From VAZQ01 sp036557705 (GTDB lineage Bacteria; Pseudomonadota; Alphaproteobacteria; Rhizobiales; Xanthobacteraceae): a stretch of DNA of 64,000 bases. The notes under the pieces were generated by a model, which was not told the origin of the DNA, made no database searches, and saw only the letters and a program-made list of their open reading frames with translations. The position numbers were made by a program, and so were the translations under genes. The stretch is from contig DATBHB010000075.1 in assembly GCA_036557705.1 (NCBI GenBank), forward strand, positions 1 to 64,000. The letters are read 5' to 3'. Shown here piece after piece: positions 17,459-26,160 of the stretch. Every line of letters starts with the position of its first letter. Within the stretch, counting starts at the first letter, position 1.

Positions 17459-17716
17459 CTAAGAACGGTCCTGTCGATGGGCGGTTCCATCACAAAACGG
17501 AATGACCGCCAATCCGGCGAAAAAGCAAGCGACAAATGCCCATGGCGAGGAAACCGGCAGCAGCGCCAGCGCTTGCGCCCACATCAGGCCCCAGCCGGAT
17601 GCCGTCAGGAGCAGCGCCGCTTGCATACGGTACGCGGCAAGCGCCAGCCAAAGGGACCTCGCCCGGTCCCGCAGCGGCGCCCGGCGGCCAGAGATTGCAG
17701 CGGAGGTGCTGCGCAT
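17459..17716 (-). CDS. Small two-helix membrane protein at the end of the oxidase operon
   Basis: An 85-residue protein with two hydrophobic helices (about 32-52, AALLLTASGWGLMWAQALALL, and 58-76, WAFVACFFAGLAVIPFC). A strong Shine-Dalgarno GAGGAAGG sits 2-4 nt before the ATG, and the gene begins 13 bp after the stop of the cytochrome c lipoprotein, supporting real translation as part of the operon. No family recognised; size and topology would suit a small accessory or subunit-IV-like protein of the oxidase, which is inference from position only. Confidence 0.6.
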   Translation of the reverse strand: MRSTSAAISGRRAPLRDRARSLWLALAAYRMQAALLLTASGWGLMWAQALALLPVSSPWAFVACFFAGLAVIPFCDGTAHRQDRS

Positions 17717-17729
17717 TCGCCTTCCTCAA

Positions 17730-18188
17730 TCAGCGCAGAGTTGCAAGAAAAGCCGCGACGTCGCGTGCGTTCTGCTCATCAAGGCCCACGTTGGGCATGG
17801 CGTTTCCGGGCACGAAAGCCTGCGGGTCGCGCAGCCACGCGACCATGTTCTCCGGCGTATTGCGCAGGATCCCCGCGATATAGATGCGGCTGCCTATCCG
17901 CGTGAGCGGGGGACCGACCAATCCATCGGCGTCCGCAATTCCAGGAATGGTGTGGCACGAGCCGCAGCCGTACTGCCCAATGAGGGCGCTGCCGTGCTGA
18001 GGATCGCCGGCAATGCTCAAACCGGCCGCCCGCGCCCCACTGTCGTCGTTGCAACCCGCAAGGACGAGCGGGATCAGCAATGAAATTGATAGACCGCCGA
18101 GTGCAGCAAGCGAGCGAAATCGTTGGCCCGACATTGGGAAACCCAGTGCCGCCGCCAGTCTGCAGATTTTCCGACTCAACTTGCGCAT
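17730..18188 (-). CDS. Lipoprotein-type monoheme cytochrome c
   Basis: A 152-residue protein whose N-terminal hydrophobic stretch ends LVLAGCNDD, a lipobox with the lipidated Cys near residue 46, so it should be tethered to the membrane surface. The heme site is YGCGSCHTIPG with a probable axial Met in GNAMPNVGL. The pattern IAGILRNTPENMVAWLRDP is common in cytochromes that accompany caa3 oxidases. The start overlaps the preceding membrane-protein gene by 13 bp. It likely donates electrons to the CuA/cytochrome c domain of subunit II. Confidence 0.85.
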   Translation of the reverse strand: MRKLSRKICRLAAALGFPMSGQRFRSLAALGGLSISLLIPLVLAGCNDDSGARAAGLSIAGDPQHGSALIGQYGCGSCHTIPGIADADGLVGPPLTRIGSRIYIAGILRNTPENMVAWLRDPQAFVPGNAMPNVGLDEQNARDVAAFLATLR

Positions 18189-18628
18189 AACGGTACGATT
18201 GCCAAAACGATGATCCCAAACACAAGTGCCGCGAAGAACAGCAGACTAAAGGCCATGCCGATGATGCCGAGGAACCGAGTCCGCCCCTCTCCGACTTCCA
18301 TAAGCTGATGCCAGTGGCCTTCCGATTCAGACCCAGTGATGCGCCAGTTGCGCAAAGAAACCGCGAAGCCAGCAGCGCAGACCAGGAGCGCCACGCAAAA
18401 TGACGCGAGAATCACCGGCCAGGCGAAACCGAAGCCTTGAATCGGTTCGTGTAGCGGATCGTGTCCAGGATAGCACGCATGCGCGCCGAGCGCATAAGTG
18501 AACATGAGATTTCCGGCCCACACGATCGGGGCGGCAAACAATCCGAAGAACAGCGCGGTCAATCCCACTCGCTCGCGGTGTCTTCCCGGGTGGTGGGCGG
18601 CACTGTATGGAACGGTATCGGGCGGCAT
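18176..18628 (-). CDS. Four-helix membrane protein of the oxidase operon
   Basis: A 150-residue membrane protein with hydrophobic segments near residues 22-42, 62-84 and 118-143. It sits 4 bp after the subunit III gene, where caa3 operons often carry a small membrane protein resembling an oxidase accessory subunit. I do not recognise a named domain. The start at 18628 (MPPDTVPYSAAHHPGRH) is close to the upstream stop; the longer frame from 18748 would run through subunit III. Probably an accessory or assembly component. Confidence 0.65.
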   Translation of the reverse strand: MPPDTVPYSAAHHPGRHRERVGLTALFFGLFAAPIVWAGNLMFTYALGAHACYPGHDPLHEPIQGFGFAWPVILASFCVALLVCAAGFAVSLRNWRITGSESEGHWHQLMEVGEGRTRFLGIIGMAFSLLFFAALVFGIIVLAIVPLCAS

Positions 18629-18632
18629 CGTC

Positions 18633-19241
18633 TTATCTGAAAAAATAGGGTGTGATATTGAGTACGAAGAAGATTGCGACCCAAAGCGCAGCAAGGAAGT
18701 ACCAGTAGAGCATCCCGACCGTGATCGGGATGTGACGGATCGGTCCAAAATAGCCCATCAGAGTCCAAATCAGCAGCATCACGAACATGATCCAGCCGAC
18801 GGCGACGTGTGCCAGATGGGCTCCGGTGATGACGAAATACTCCGAACTGTAGGTGCTGCTGGCGAAGGCGAAAGGCTTGTCGGACCAATCGATGAACTGC
18901 AAGGCAATAAAGCCCGAGCACAGCAGGATAGTCCCTCCAAGCCACAGCAGCGTCGCAGCGAACGCGTCGCGGTCGACAGCCCGATTGGCAAGCGTCGCGG
19001 TGACACAGCCGATTAGAATAATCGCTGTTTGCGGCCCCGAATAAATGAAGCTCGGCAGTTGAGGCGGCCAGCCGGCGGACGGCTGCACCGAAAAATAAAA
19101 ATAGCTGAACAACAGATAAGCAAAGATCGAGGCTTCGGAAATGACGAGGAACCACGCGCCCCACCAACCCGAAGCGCGCGTCCCTATCGAGCCGACCGGC
19201 AGCGGCACTTTGGGAGCGAGGGGTGCCACGGTATCGGTCAT
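18633..19241 (-). CDS. ctaE: Cytochrome c oxidase subunit III
   Basis: A 202-residue protein with five predicted membrane helices, the short form typical of caa3-type oxidases. Landmarks: WWGAWFLVISEASIFAYLL, YSSEYFVITGAHLAHVAVGW (the subunit III histidine-rich helix) and YWYFLAALWVAIFFVLNITPYFF at the C-terminus. The start at 19241 overlaps the subunit I stop by 4 bp (ATGA), indicating translational coupling. Subunit III stabilises the catalytic core in the cytoplasmic membrane. Confidence 0.92.
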   Translation of the reverse strand: MTDTVAPLAPKVPLPVGSIGTRASGWWGAWFLVISEASIFAYLLFSYFYFSVQPSAGWPPQLPSFIYSGPQTAIILIGCVTATLANRAVDRDAFAATLLWLGGTILLCSGFIALQFIDWSDKPFAFASSTYSSEYFVITGAHLAHVAVGWIMFVMLLIWTLMGYFGPIRHIPITVGMLYWYFLAALWVAIFFVLNITPYFFR

Positions 19242-21205
19242 ATGGCGACCTCCCCGGCCTCTTCGCGCGGCCACAGCCAAGCGATCACCGCCAGGATGCC
19301 GACCCCGACAGCGGCCCCTGCGAGCGCCCAGATGTGCACCAGCAATCCGGTGAAGAAAGCCGAAAGGCACAACATGACCACGAAGGGCATGTAGGATTCA
19401 GACGGCATTTTAAGGATCACGTCGGGCTCCCCATCGATCGCCGTCACACCCATCGTCTCATGATGATCATCGAGGACAGGGCCGCGATCGAGAATGGATT
19501 CGCCGGCGCCCTCGCCGAGACGCTTCTCCCAGAGCGGGTGGCGGCTGGCGACGCTCGGTATTACGACGAAATTGTACGGCGGCGCCGGAGAGGGGACGGA
19601 CCACTCCAACGTCGGCGCATCCCATGGATTGGGGCCTGCCGGTACTCCGCTGCGCAGGCTCTTGAAGACGTTGATGATGAACACGAGAATTCCGGCTGCC
19701 AGGATGAAGGCGCCGATAGTCGTGATCAGATTGGGGATCGTCAGCCCTAATCCGGCCGGGTAGGTGTAGACGCGCCTCGGCATGCCCAGAAGACCGGTAA
19801 TGTGCATTGTGAAGAAACCGACATTGAAGCCAATGAAAGTAAGCCAGAAATTGATCTTTCCCAGCGTCTCATCGAGCATGCGCCCGGTGAACTTGGGGAA
19901 CCAGTAGTAGAGCCCCGCCATCACGCCGAAGAAATTGATGCCGATCAGGACATAGTGGATATGCGCCACCACGAAATAAGTATCGGTGAGCTGCCAATCG
20001 ACGGGCACGACGCCGGTCATGAAACCGGACACGCCGCCGACCACGAACAGGAAAATGAAGCTCGCGCAATAGAGAAATGATGTCGTAAACACCGCTCTCC
20101 CGGTCCAGATGGTCGCTATCCAGGAGAAGACCTGCACCGCGCTCGGAATGGCGATGATCATGGTGGCAGCGCTGAAAAACGACAGCGAGATGATCGGCAA
20201 GCCGGTTGCGAACATGTGATGCACCCAGACGCCGAAGCCGAGCATCATGGTGGCGACCGTCGCCAGGACGACGGCCGTATAGCCGACCAGCGGCCGCCGG
20301 CAGAATGTCGGCAGAATATCGGACACCATTCCCTGGGCGGGCAGCACGATCGCGTAGACCCAGGGATGGCCCCACATCCAGAACAGATGCTGCCAAAGCA
20401 GCGGGTGTCCGGAAAGATTGCCGCTGTGCGGCCCATAGAATTCCGTCCCGAAATTGCGGTCGAGCCACAGCAGGAAAAATGCCACGCTCACCACCGGAAT
20501 CGAGAGGATGTTGGAGGCATTCGCGGTCAATGTTCCCCAGGCGATGATCGGAAAGCGATTGACCGACATGCCCGGGCAGCGTGTACGCAAGGTGGTGACG
20601 ATGAAATTGATCGCCCCCGCGGTCGTGGAAATGCCGAGAAATATATTGCCGAGACAATAGAAATCGATATTGAGGCCGGGATTATAAGGCTTGGAGGTGT
20701 AGGGCACGTAATTGAACCAGCCGCCATTCGGAGCGGCACCGACCGCGAAGCTTGCGTAAATGAATACGCCCGACGCCAGGAATATCCAATACGAGAATGC
20801 ATTGAGACGCGGAAACGCCATGTCGCGCGAGCCGAAGATCAGCGGCCACAGGTAGTTGCTGAAGCCGGAAAGGACCGGAAATGCATAAAGCAGGATCATC
20901 GTGATCCCGTGCATCGTAAACAGCTCGTCGTACTGCTCAGGCGTCAGCAGCGTGGCGTTGGGTCCAGAGAGCTGAAGGCGCATGATCAGCGCCTCGATTC
21001 CGCCGGCGATCAGAAACAGAAAGGCGGTCACCAAATAGCGCAGCCCAATCTCCTTGTGATCGACGGTGGAGAGCCAGCCGCGCGGGCCGGGCGGCGTTTC
21101 CCACATCGCATGCAAGTGTTCCTTCAGCGACGGCCGGTCGCGCTCGGCAATCTCGGGTACGCGCTTGTATTCGTCGGGAATGCGCTCGTATTCGACGGTG
21201 GTCAC
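19238..21205 (-). CDS. ctaD: Cytochrome c oxidase subunit I with non-canonical proton-channel residues
   Basis: A 655-residue heme-copper oxidase catalytic subunit. Metal ligands are intact: H99 (FTMHGITM) and H417/H415 region (VVAHIHYVL) for the hemes, H280 (WGHPWVY) and H329/H330 (VHHMF) for CuB, with the cross-link tyrosine Y284. D128 and N135 of the D-channel entrance (RDMAFPRLN) are kept. However, the position of the helix VI glutamate (E286 of Rhodobacter) is W282, the alternative YS pair is absent, and the K-channel lysine (K362) is Q358 in IPSAVQVFSW. The C-terminus (about residues 540-655) holds an extra soluble segment and two more helices, suggesting part of a subunit III-like extension. 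Confidence 0.93.
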   Translation of the reverse strand: MTTVEYERIPDEYKRVPEIAERDRPSLKEHLHAMWETPPGPRGWLSTVDHKEIGLRYLVTAFLFLIAGGIEALIMRLQLSGPNATLLTPEQYDELFTMHGITMILLYAFPVLSGFSNYLWPLIFGSRDMAFPRLNAFSYWIFLASGVFIYASFAVGAAPNGGWFNYVPYTSKPYNPGLNIDFYCLGNIFLGISTTAGAINFIVTTLRTRCPGMSVNRFPIIAWGTLTANASNILSIPVVSVAFFLLWLDRNFGTEFYGPHSGNLSGHPLLWQHLFWMWGHPWVYAIVLPAQGMVSDILPTFCRRPLVGYTAVVLATVATMMLGFGVWVHHMFATGLPIISLSFFSAATMIIAIPSAVQVFSWIATIWTGRAVFTTSFLYCASFIFLFVVGGVSGFMTGVVPVDWQLTDTYFVVAHIHYVLIGINFFGVMAGLYYWFPKFTGRMLDETLGKINFWLTFIGFNVGFFTMHITGLLGMPRRVYTYPAGLGLTIPNLITTIGAFILAAGILVFIINVFKSLRSGVPAGPNPWDAPTLEWSVPSPAPPYNFVVIPSVASRHPLWEKRLGEGAGESILDRGPVLDDHHETMGVTAIDGEPDVILKMPSESYMPFVVMLCLSAFFTGLLVHIWALAGAAVGVGILAVIAWLWPREEAGEVAI

Positions 21206-21215
21206 TGACCTGTCC

Positions 21216-22274
21216 TTACCGCAAGGTCTGGAGAAATGCTCGAAGCTGCGTCAATTCCATTGGCGAAATCGGGATATTCGGCATCAGGTTGCCGGGTTTG
21301 ATGTGCTGCGGATCCGAAATCCATCCGGACAGATAACCAATGCCGTTCGGCAGCGTCGCAGCTGCAATCGATCTGCGCTCCATCAGGTGACTGAGATTCG
21401 GACCGACGCGCCCGCCCGCGCGCGTGCCAAGCACGGTGTGGCAGACGGCACAACGGCGCATGAATACGGTCTGCCCGGCTGCGGCCTCCGCTATTTCGGC
21501 TTCGGAGTTCAGGACAGCCGGGCCCTCGAGCTGATGATTCCACCAGGATTTGAAATCGTCAGCCAAATCGGCGACCACGAAAAGGCCCATATGGGCGTGC
21601 TGCTGACCGCAATATTCGGTGCACTGCCCGCGGTAGATACCGGGGCGGTCGGCCTGCATCCAGGTGACGTTATTCTGCCCCGGTATCGTATCCATCTTGC
21701 CGGTGAGCGCCGGCACCCAGAACGAGTGAATCACATCATCGGTGCCGAGTTCGACCCGCACCGGCTGCCCAACCGGTACGTGGATTTCGTTCGCCGTGGT
21801 GAAGGCGCGCGACGGGTCATCATTCTGATAACGCACTTCCCACCACCATTGGTGGCCGACGACCGAAACCGTCGCCGCCGGCTTTGCATGGGGCTGGGCC
21901 ACGTCGGCGAGCACGACGTAGTTCCAGATCAATGTTCCGAGAAGTATGAGGAAAGACGGAATGAGGCCGATGTAGATGAATGGCATCCCACTCGCGCTTC
22001 GATGAAGCGGAACCTCGGCGAGCCGATCGTCCGGCGGCCTTTCGCGCTTCATCAGCGCCCCGACCAGAACGAGTCCGCCGATGATCGCCACAACGGCAAG
22101 CGAAATGATAATCACCGCATAGAGGAGAGTGACGACCGAATAGTTCTTCGGTCCGAACGCGGTCATATAAGAGAGCCCGTGAGAGAACTCCTGGGCGTTG
22201 GCCAGCGCCGGCGTGAACAGGCCCGCGGCCAGCCCGGCAATGAGGCCTCGGGGGCGGGCCACAGCCGAGCTCAT
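21216..22274 (-). CDS. ctaC: Cytochrome c oxidase subunit II with CuA site and C-terminal cytochrome c domain (caa3 type)
   Basis: A 352-residue protein: signal peptide (to about ANA-QE), two membrane helices (about 46-73 and 97-121), then the cupredoxin domain. The CuA ligands are H183 (HSFWVP), C218, E220, C222, H226 and M229 (CTEYCGQQHAHM). A fused cytochrome c domain has CAVCH (275-279) and a probable axial Met at LMP (331), making this a caa3-type oxidase that accepts electrons directly through its own heme c. The start at 22274 overlaps the upstream cytochrome stop by 4 bp. Confidence 0.94.
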   Translation of the reverse strand: MSSAVARPRGLIAGLAAGLFTPALANAQEFSHGLSYMTAFGPKNYSVVTLLYAVIIISLAVVAIIGGLVLVGALMKRERPPDDRLAEVPLHRSASGMPFIYIGLIPSFLILLGTLIWNYVVLADVAQPHAKPAATVSVVGHQWWWEVRYQNDDPSRAFTTANEIHVPVGQPVRVELGTDDVIHSFWVPALTGKMDTIPGQNNVTWMQADRPGIYRGQCTEYCGQQHAHMGLFVVADLADDFKSWWNHQLEGPAVLNSEAEIAEAAAGQTVFMRRCAVCHTVLGTRAGGRVGPNLSHLMERRSIAAATLPNGIGYLSGWISDPQHIKPGNLMPNIPISPMELTQLRAFLQTLR

Positions 22275-22927
22275 CTTGAGCCTGTGGTCGCCGGGGGCTG
22301 CGGCTCTCCGGCCGGCTGCTTGCCGTTGGTGAACGGCTCGGTGAAGCTCCAGGGGCTCGCCGTCTGCTTGAACTCGGCTGGAACCTGCTGAATCCCAGGG
22401 GCATGCTCGGCCGCTGAGACCGTGTTGCCCCAGGCCGGGCGCGGCGATTTGCTGATGCTCTCGATATAGGCGACCATGTCCCAGATCGCCGTCTGTGGGA
22501 GCACGGTTCCCCATGCAGGCATGCCGGTCGGAGCGCCATGCGTGATCACCAGAAACAGCGATCCCGGATTGGTTGGAAATTTGAACGTGGAAGCATCGCT
22601 CAGGCTCGGACCCATGCCGCCGCCGCCGTTTGCTGCGTGGCATCCGACGCAGTTGAATGCATTGAAATACTTCATCCCGCGCTCGACGGCCTGCGGATCG
22701 TTGGCCGCTGGATTCTGGATGTTAGCTTCGGGTGAAACAGCTCCTGGTATGTTGTTCACCAGCGGCACTCGGCGCAGCTGCAGTTCGCGGCTTTGCGGGC
22801 TAACCGTATGCTGCTTCGTAGCCAGGAGCTCATTGGGACTGTTGCTCTGGGCATGAAGCTGCGTGGGCAGGGTTAAGGCCGCTGCGACCAGCGGAATTGC
22901 CAATGTTGTTCGGACTGGCCCGGACAT
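22271..22927 (-). CDS. Periplasmic monoheme cytochrome c
   Basis: A 218-residue exported protein (signal peptide ending near LHA-QSNS). One heme site NCVGCHAANGGGGMGPSL and a GAPTGMPAWG segment with the likely axial Met place it in the class I cytochromes found beside PQQ alcohol dehydrogenases and caa3 oxidases. The C-terminal ~50 residues are Pro/Gln/Gly-rich and disordered. It lies between the XoxJ-like gene (14-bp gap) and subunit II (4-bp overlap), the position expected for the electron carrier linking dehydrogenase and oxidase. Confidence 0.9.
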   Translation of the reverse strand: MSGPVRTTLAIPLVAAALTLPTQLHAQSNSPNELLATKQHTVSPQSRELQLRRVPLVNNIPGAVSPEANIQNPAANDPQAVERGMKYFNAFNCVGCHAANGGGGMGPSLSDASTFKFPTNPGSLFLVITHGAPTGMPAWGTVLPQTAIWDMVAYIESISKSPRPAWGNTVSAAEHAPGIQQVPAEFKQTASPWSFTEPFTNGKQPAGEPQPPATTGSR

Positions 22928-22941
22928 CTGATCCTCCTTTG

Positions 22942-23802
22942 TTATCTGGCTGAAGTCGAAGCCATGCCGCGGGTCTCATCCGATCTCGCCGTGACCAGCG
23001 GAACGCCGTACTTCTCCAGCAGCGCCGTTACTTGAGCTTGGTTGCGCGCGAGAGCATCGTCGAGCTTTGCTCGCAGGGCATGATCGTTTTTGCGAACGCC
23101 GATCGCGATGTCGTATTGAAACTGAAGCGGAGCGAACGATTGCGTTCCAGTGATCGGAGTGACAATCAAACGTACCGGCGATTGCTTGGCAAAATAGCCT
23201 GCGAGCGGCCCCCATACGGCAGCGATATCGATGTCGCCGTGCTCGACAGCCGTGACTATTCGGGCCGGAGGGTTGGGCTCGCGGTAGTCACCGTAGACCG
23301 GATAACCGACCAGGTTCCCCACCATGCCTTGAGCCGCCAGGGCATGGGAGGGCGGCGTATTGAACCCGTCGGCGCCAAGGAGTTGCACCCCGATTTTCAG
23401 CTGCCGCAGGCGAGGATCGGTGATCGAGGCGATGTCGATATTATGATCGGCCCGGGAGATGAACACATAGGTCGAGCGGTAGTACGGCCGGGTCGTAATC
23501 ACCGTCGCAATCAGTTTCGGAACCCCCATCACCACATCGCAGGCTTCCGCGTTCAGCGTCTCCCGGATGAATCCTCTGCGCTGGGCATGCCAGGTATAGG
23601 TCACCGGCTCAGTGAAGTCGGCGGCCACGAGATCAGCAAGCTTGTTCTCAAACCCTTTCTTCGCCTGGTTCGAGAACGGCAAGTTATTAGGGTCGGCACA
23701 CACCCTGAACGATCCGATCTCCTGACCAGACGCGACACGCGATATTGCTGCCGCACAACAGCACCCGACTGCCAAGCACCAGAGCAGCATCGCGGAGCGC
23801 AT
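22942..23802 (-). CDS. Quinoprotein dehydrogenase-associated periplasmic binding protein (XoxJ/MoxJ-like)
   Basis: A 286-residue exported SBP_bac_3-fold protein. Landmarks: FRVCADPNNLPFSNQAKKGFENKLADL, TYTWHAQRRGFIRETL, CDVVMGVP, and TTRPYYRSTYVFISR. These define the putative ABC-type substrate-binding proteins linked to PQQ dehydrogenases, whose characterised members (XoxJ, MoxJ) are thought to help activate or mature the quinoprotein rather than import a solute. It starts 3 bp after the PQQ dehydrogenase stop, strongly suggesting co-translation and partnership. Confidence 0.88.
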   Translation of the reverse strand: MRSAMLLWCLAVGCCCAAAISRVASGQEIGSFRVCADPNNLPFSNQAKKGFENKLADLVAADFTEPVTYTWHAQRRGFIRETLNAEACDVVMGVPKLIATVITTRPYYRSTYVFISRADHNIDIASITDPRLRQLKIGVQLLGADGFNTPPSHALAAQGMVGNLVGYPVYGDYREPNPPARIVTAVEHGDIDIAAVWGPLAGYFAKQSPVRLIVTPITGTQSFAPLQFQYDIAIGVRKNDHALRAKLDDALARNQAQVTALLEKYGVPLVTARSDETRGMASTSAR

Positions 23803-23805
23803 CGA

Positions 23806-25908
23806 CTATTTCTCCGGATTGTTTTGCTCCCGCGGGGCGGAACCGTTCTGTGGCGGCTCAGGGTTGGCCGAGCCGGTGGTCGAGGGAGCCGCGCCCGGCA
23901 CGCCCGGTTGCGAGGCGGTTCGCTGATCGGGCGGCACCGCGAAAACGAGCAAGGTGCTGCCGGCCGTCGTCACGGTCGGTAGATCCTGAGTGGCGCCGGC
24001 AAACCCGAGCGCAGCATTGCGCACCCGAGGATCGACTGCTGCGTTCGCGACGACACCAGGCCAGCCGCCGATGCCGCTGAGAACCGCCACATATTGAGTG
24101 CCGTTGACCGCGTAGGTAATCGGCTGCCCGATGATGCCGGACGGCGCGGTGAACTGCCAAAGGACCTTTCCGGTCTTGGCATCGACCGCTTTGAAATAGC
24201 GGTCCATCGTTCCATAAAAAACAACATCGCCGGCGGTCACAACGGTGCCGCTCCACACCGGAAATTTCTCCGGAACGGCCCATGCCTTCTGCTGTTTTAT
24301 CGGGTCCCAAGCCAGAAGTTCGCCACGAGAATCGCTGCCCGGCGCTTGAAACATGTCCACCGTCGCGCCGACATAAGGCGTTCCCGCAATATAGCCGACT
24401 TCCGTCGACTGCCAGTTCATGCACAGCTGCTGATGCGGGATGTACATGAGCTTGGTTTGCGGCGAGTAGGAGGACGGCTGCCAGTCTTTGACTCCCGGAG
24501 CTGCGGGGCAGACGTTGGAAACTGTCTTCCCTACTGCGGGCGTAAGGGCTTCATTGAGTTGCGGTCGGCCGGTCTTCAAATCCACGCCCATGATGGAGTT
24601 CACGGTGCCGAACTTTTCTGCCGAGTACACCTGCCCGGTTGCCCGATCCATGACGTAGATGAACCCGTTGCGGCCAACGTGAACGATCGTCTTCTTGTTT
24701 TCGCCGTTGATCGGCAGATCAAGCAGGATGCTTTCGTTGATCTCGTCGTAGTCCCACAGGTCGTGCGGGTTCATCTGATAGGCCCATTTCGCGGATCCGT
24801 TATCGGGATTGCGCGCGAAGAGGGTCGTCGTCCACAGGTTGTCTCCGGGCCGCTGGTTTGCATTCCACGGCCCGGCATTCGCCGTCCCGTAATAGATCGT
24901 GTTCATATCGGGGTCGTATTGAATCCAGCCCCACATCGTCGCGCCGCCGATCTTCCAGGCATCCGGTGGCCATGACTTCACTCCAAGATCTTTCCCTTTC
25001 ATCGAGTCGTAATACGGCTTGAAGTCGTTCCCGATCAGCACGTCCTTGTCCGGACCGGTTCCATAGGCGCGCCAGGCGATCTCACCGGTATTCTCATCAA
25101 CCGCGGTGACCCAGCCACGCACCCCCATTTCGCCGCCGCTGTTGCCTATGAGCACCTTTCCCTTCACCACCAGCGGGGCCATGGTGATGGTTTGCCCCTG
25201 ATTGATGTCGCCGAGCTTGGTGTGCCAGAGTTCCTTGCCGGTCTTGGCATCGAGTGCCACGGAATAATTATCGAGCGTGTTAAGGAATATCTTTCCGTTG
25301 TCGTAGGCGAGACCGCGGTTGACGACATCGCAGCAGGCGACAGCCTGTGCCGACAGGTTCGGCTTCGGTGCATAGGACCACTTGAGGTCGCCCGTCGCGG
25401 CATCGAGAGCAAACACCTGATTGGGATGAATACCGGCATAGGGGGCCACCACGTACATGGTGCCGTCGATCACGAGCGGTGCTGCTTCCTGACCCCTGTC
25501 GGCGCCGAGCGAAAAGGTCCAGGCAACCTGCAAATGACCGACATTGCTGTTGTTTATCTGCTTGAGCCCGCTGAACCGGGTGTTCGCGTAGTCTTTCGGC
25601 GCCATCGCCCACTGGTTGTCGTCGCGGCTAAGCGTCAGCAGATCCTGGCTTGGCTCGCCATTTTGCGCGCCGGCTTGGGCGCTTTGGTTTTGGCTCGGTC
25701 CGCTTGTTTGCGGTGCGTTTTGGCTCTGTCCGTTTGGCGGCGATGCGTTTTGGTTCTGTCCGTTACCCGGCGTTCCTGCGTTTTGATTTTGTCCGCTGCC
25801 GGGCTGTGGGCCTTGCGAGAATAACGGATTCGGAAAAACCAAAAGTGTTGCTACAGCGAGAGAAGCTGAGAGTGCGGATTGGCAGAGCAACCGGGTTCGA
25901 AGCGCCAT
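23806..25908 (-). CDS. PQQ-dependent alcohol dehydrogenase, lanthanide-type signature
   Basis: A 700-residue periplasmic quinoprotein with a beta-propeller of the methanol/ethanol dehydrogenase family. The vicinal disulfide is C192-C193 (VACCDVVNRG); metal/PQQ ligands include E260 (GGEMGVRGW), N344 (GTANAGPWN) and the catalytic D386 in LWDYDEIN. The extra Asp two residues later (D388) is the marker that distinguishes lanthanide-dependent XoxF/PedH-type enzymes from calcium enzymes. Residues ~32-89 form a Gln/Asn/Gly/Pro-rich repeat (GQNQNA units) and the last ~40 residues are similarly low in complexity, both unusual for the family. It opens the oxidase operon. Substrate is probably an alcohol; which one is unknown. 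Confidence 0.93.
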   Translation of the reverse strand: MALRTRLLCQSALSASLAVATLLVFPNPLFSQGPQPGSGQNQNAGTPGNGQNQNASPPNGQSQNAPQTSGPSQNQSAQAGAQNGEPSQDLLTLSRDDNQWAMAPKDYANTRFSGLKQINNSNVGHLQVAWTFSLGADRGQEAAPLVIDGTMYVVAPYAGIHPNQVFALDAATGDLKWSYAPKPNLSAQAVACCDVVNRGLAYDNGKIFLNTLDNYSVALDAKTGKELWHTKLGDINQGQTITMAPLVVKGKVLIGNSGGEMGVRGWVTAVDENTGEIAWRAYGTGPDKDVLIGNDFKPYYDSMKGKDLGVKSWPPDAWKIGGATMWGWIQYDPDMNTIYYGTANAGPWNANQRPGDNLWTTTLFARNPDNGSAKWAYQMNPHDLWDYDEINESILLDLPINGENKKTIVHVGRNGFIYVMDRATGQVYSAEKFGTVNSIMGVDLKTGRPQLNEALTPAVGKTVSNVCPAAPGVKDWQPSSYSPQTKLMYIPHQQLCMNWQSTEVGYIAGTPYVGATVDMFQAPGSDSRGELLAWDPIKQQKAWAVPEKFPVWSGTVVTAGDVVFYGTMDRYFKAVDAKTGKVLWQFTAPSGIIGQPITYAVNGTQYVAVLSGIGGWPGVVANAAVDPRVRNAALGFAGATQDLPTVTTAGSTLLVFAVPPDQRTASQPGVPGAAPSTTGSANPEPPQNGSAPREQNNPEK

Positions 25909-26160
25909 GGGTTTTCCCCGCTGATTTGTGGAGGGCGGTCAGACAACAAAAATTCGAACTCTCGGTATTGTTCCACAACTAATCGTCTTAAAGGTTTTTT
26001 CGTTGGTGAAGTCGGCATAGTGTCGGAACGCACAGCCACGGTCAGCGTTCTGCTTTAGCGTTACACCCACGCGTAGATCAAATCGGCGAGGCTCAGACTG
26101 AGTTCGGTTCGTGCATTAAGAAAGCCGAACGCGGCCCCGATCTGACCGGGAGAAGACACA
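25909..26160. promoter_or_regulatory. Bidirectional intergenic region between the two arms of the respiratory island
   Basis: This 252-bp AT-richer gap separates the divergent PQQ dehydrogenase operon and the cytochrome/GlcG/CtaG arm, so it should contain both promoters. A Shine-Dalgarno GGGAGAAG precedes the plus-strand ATG. I cannot assign -35/-10 boxes or an operator with confidence. Confidence 0.55.
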
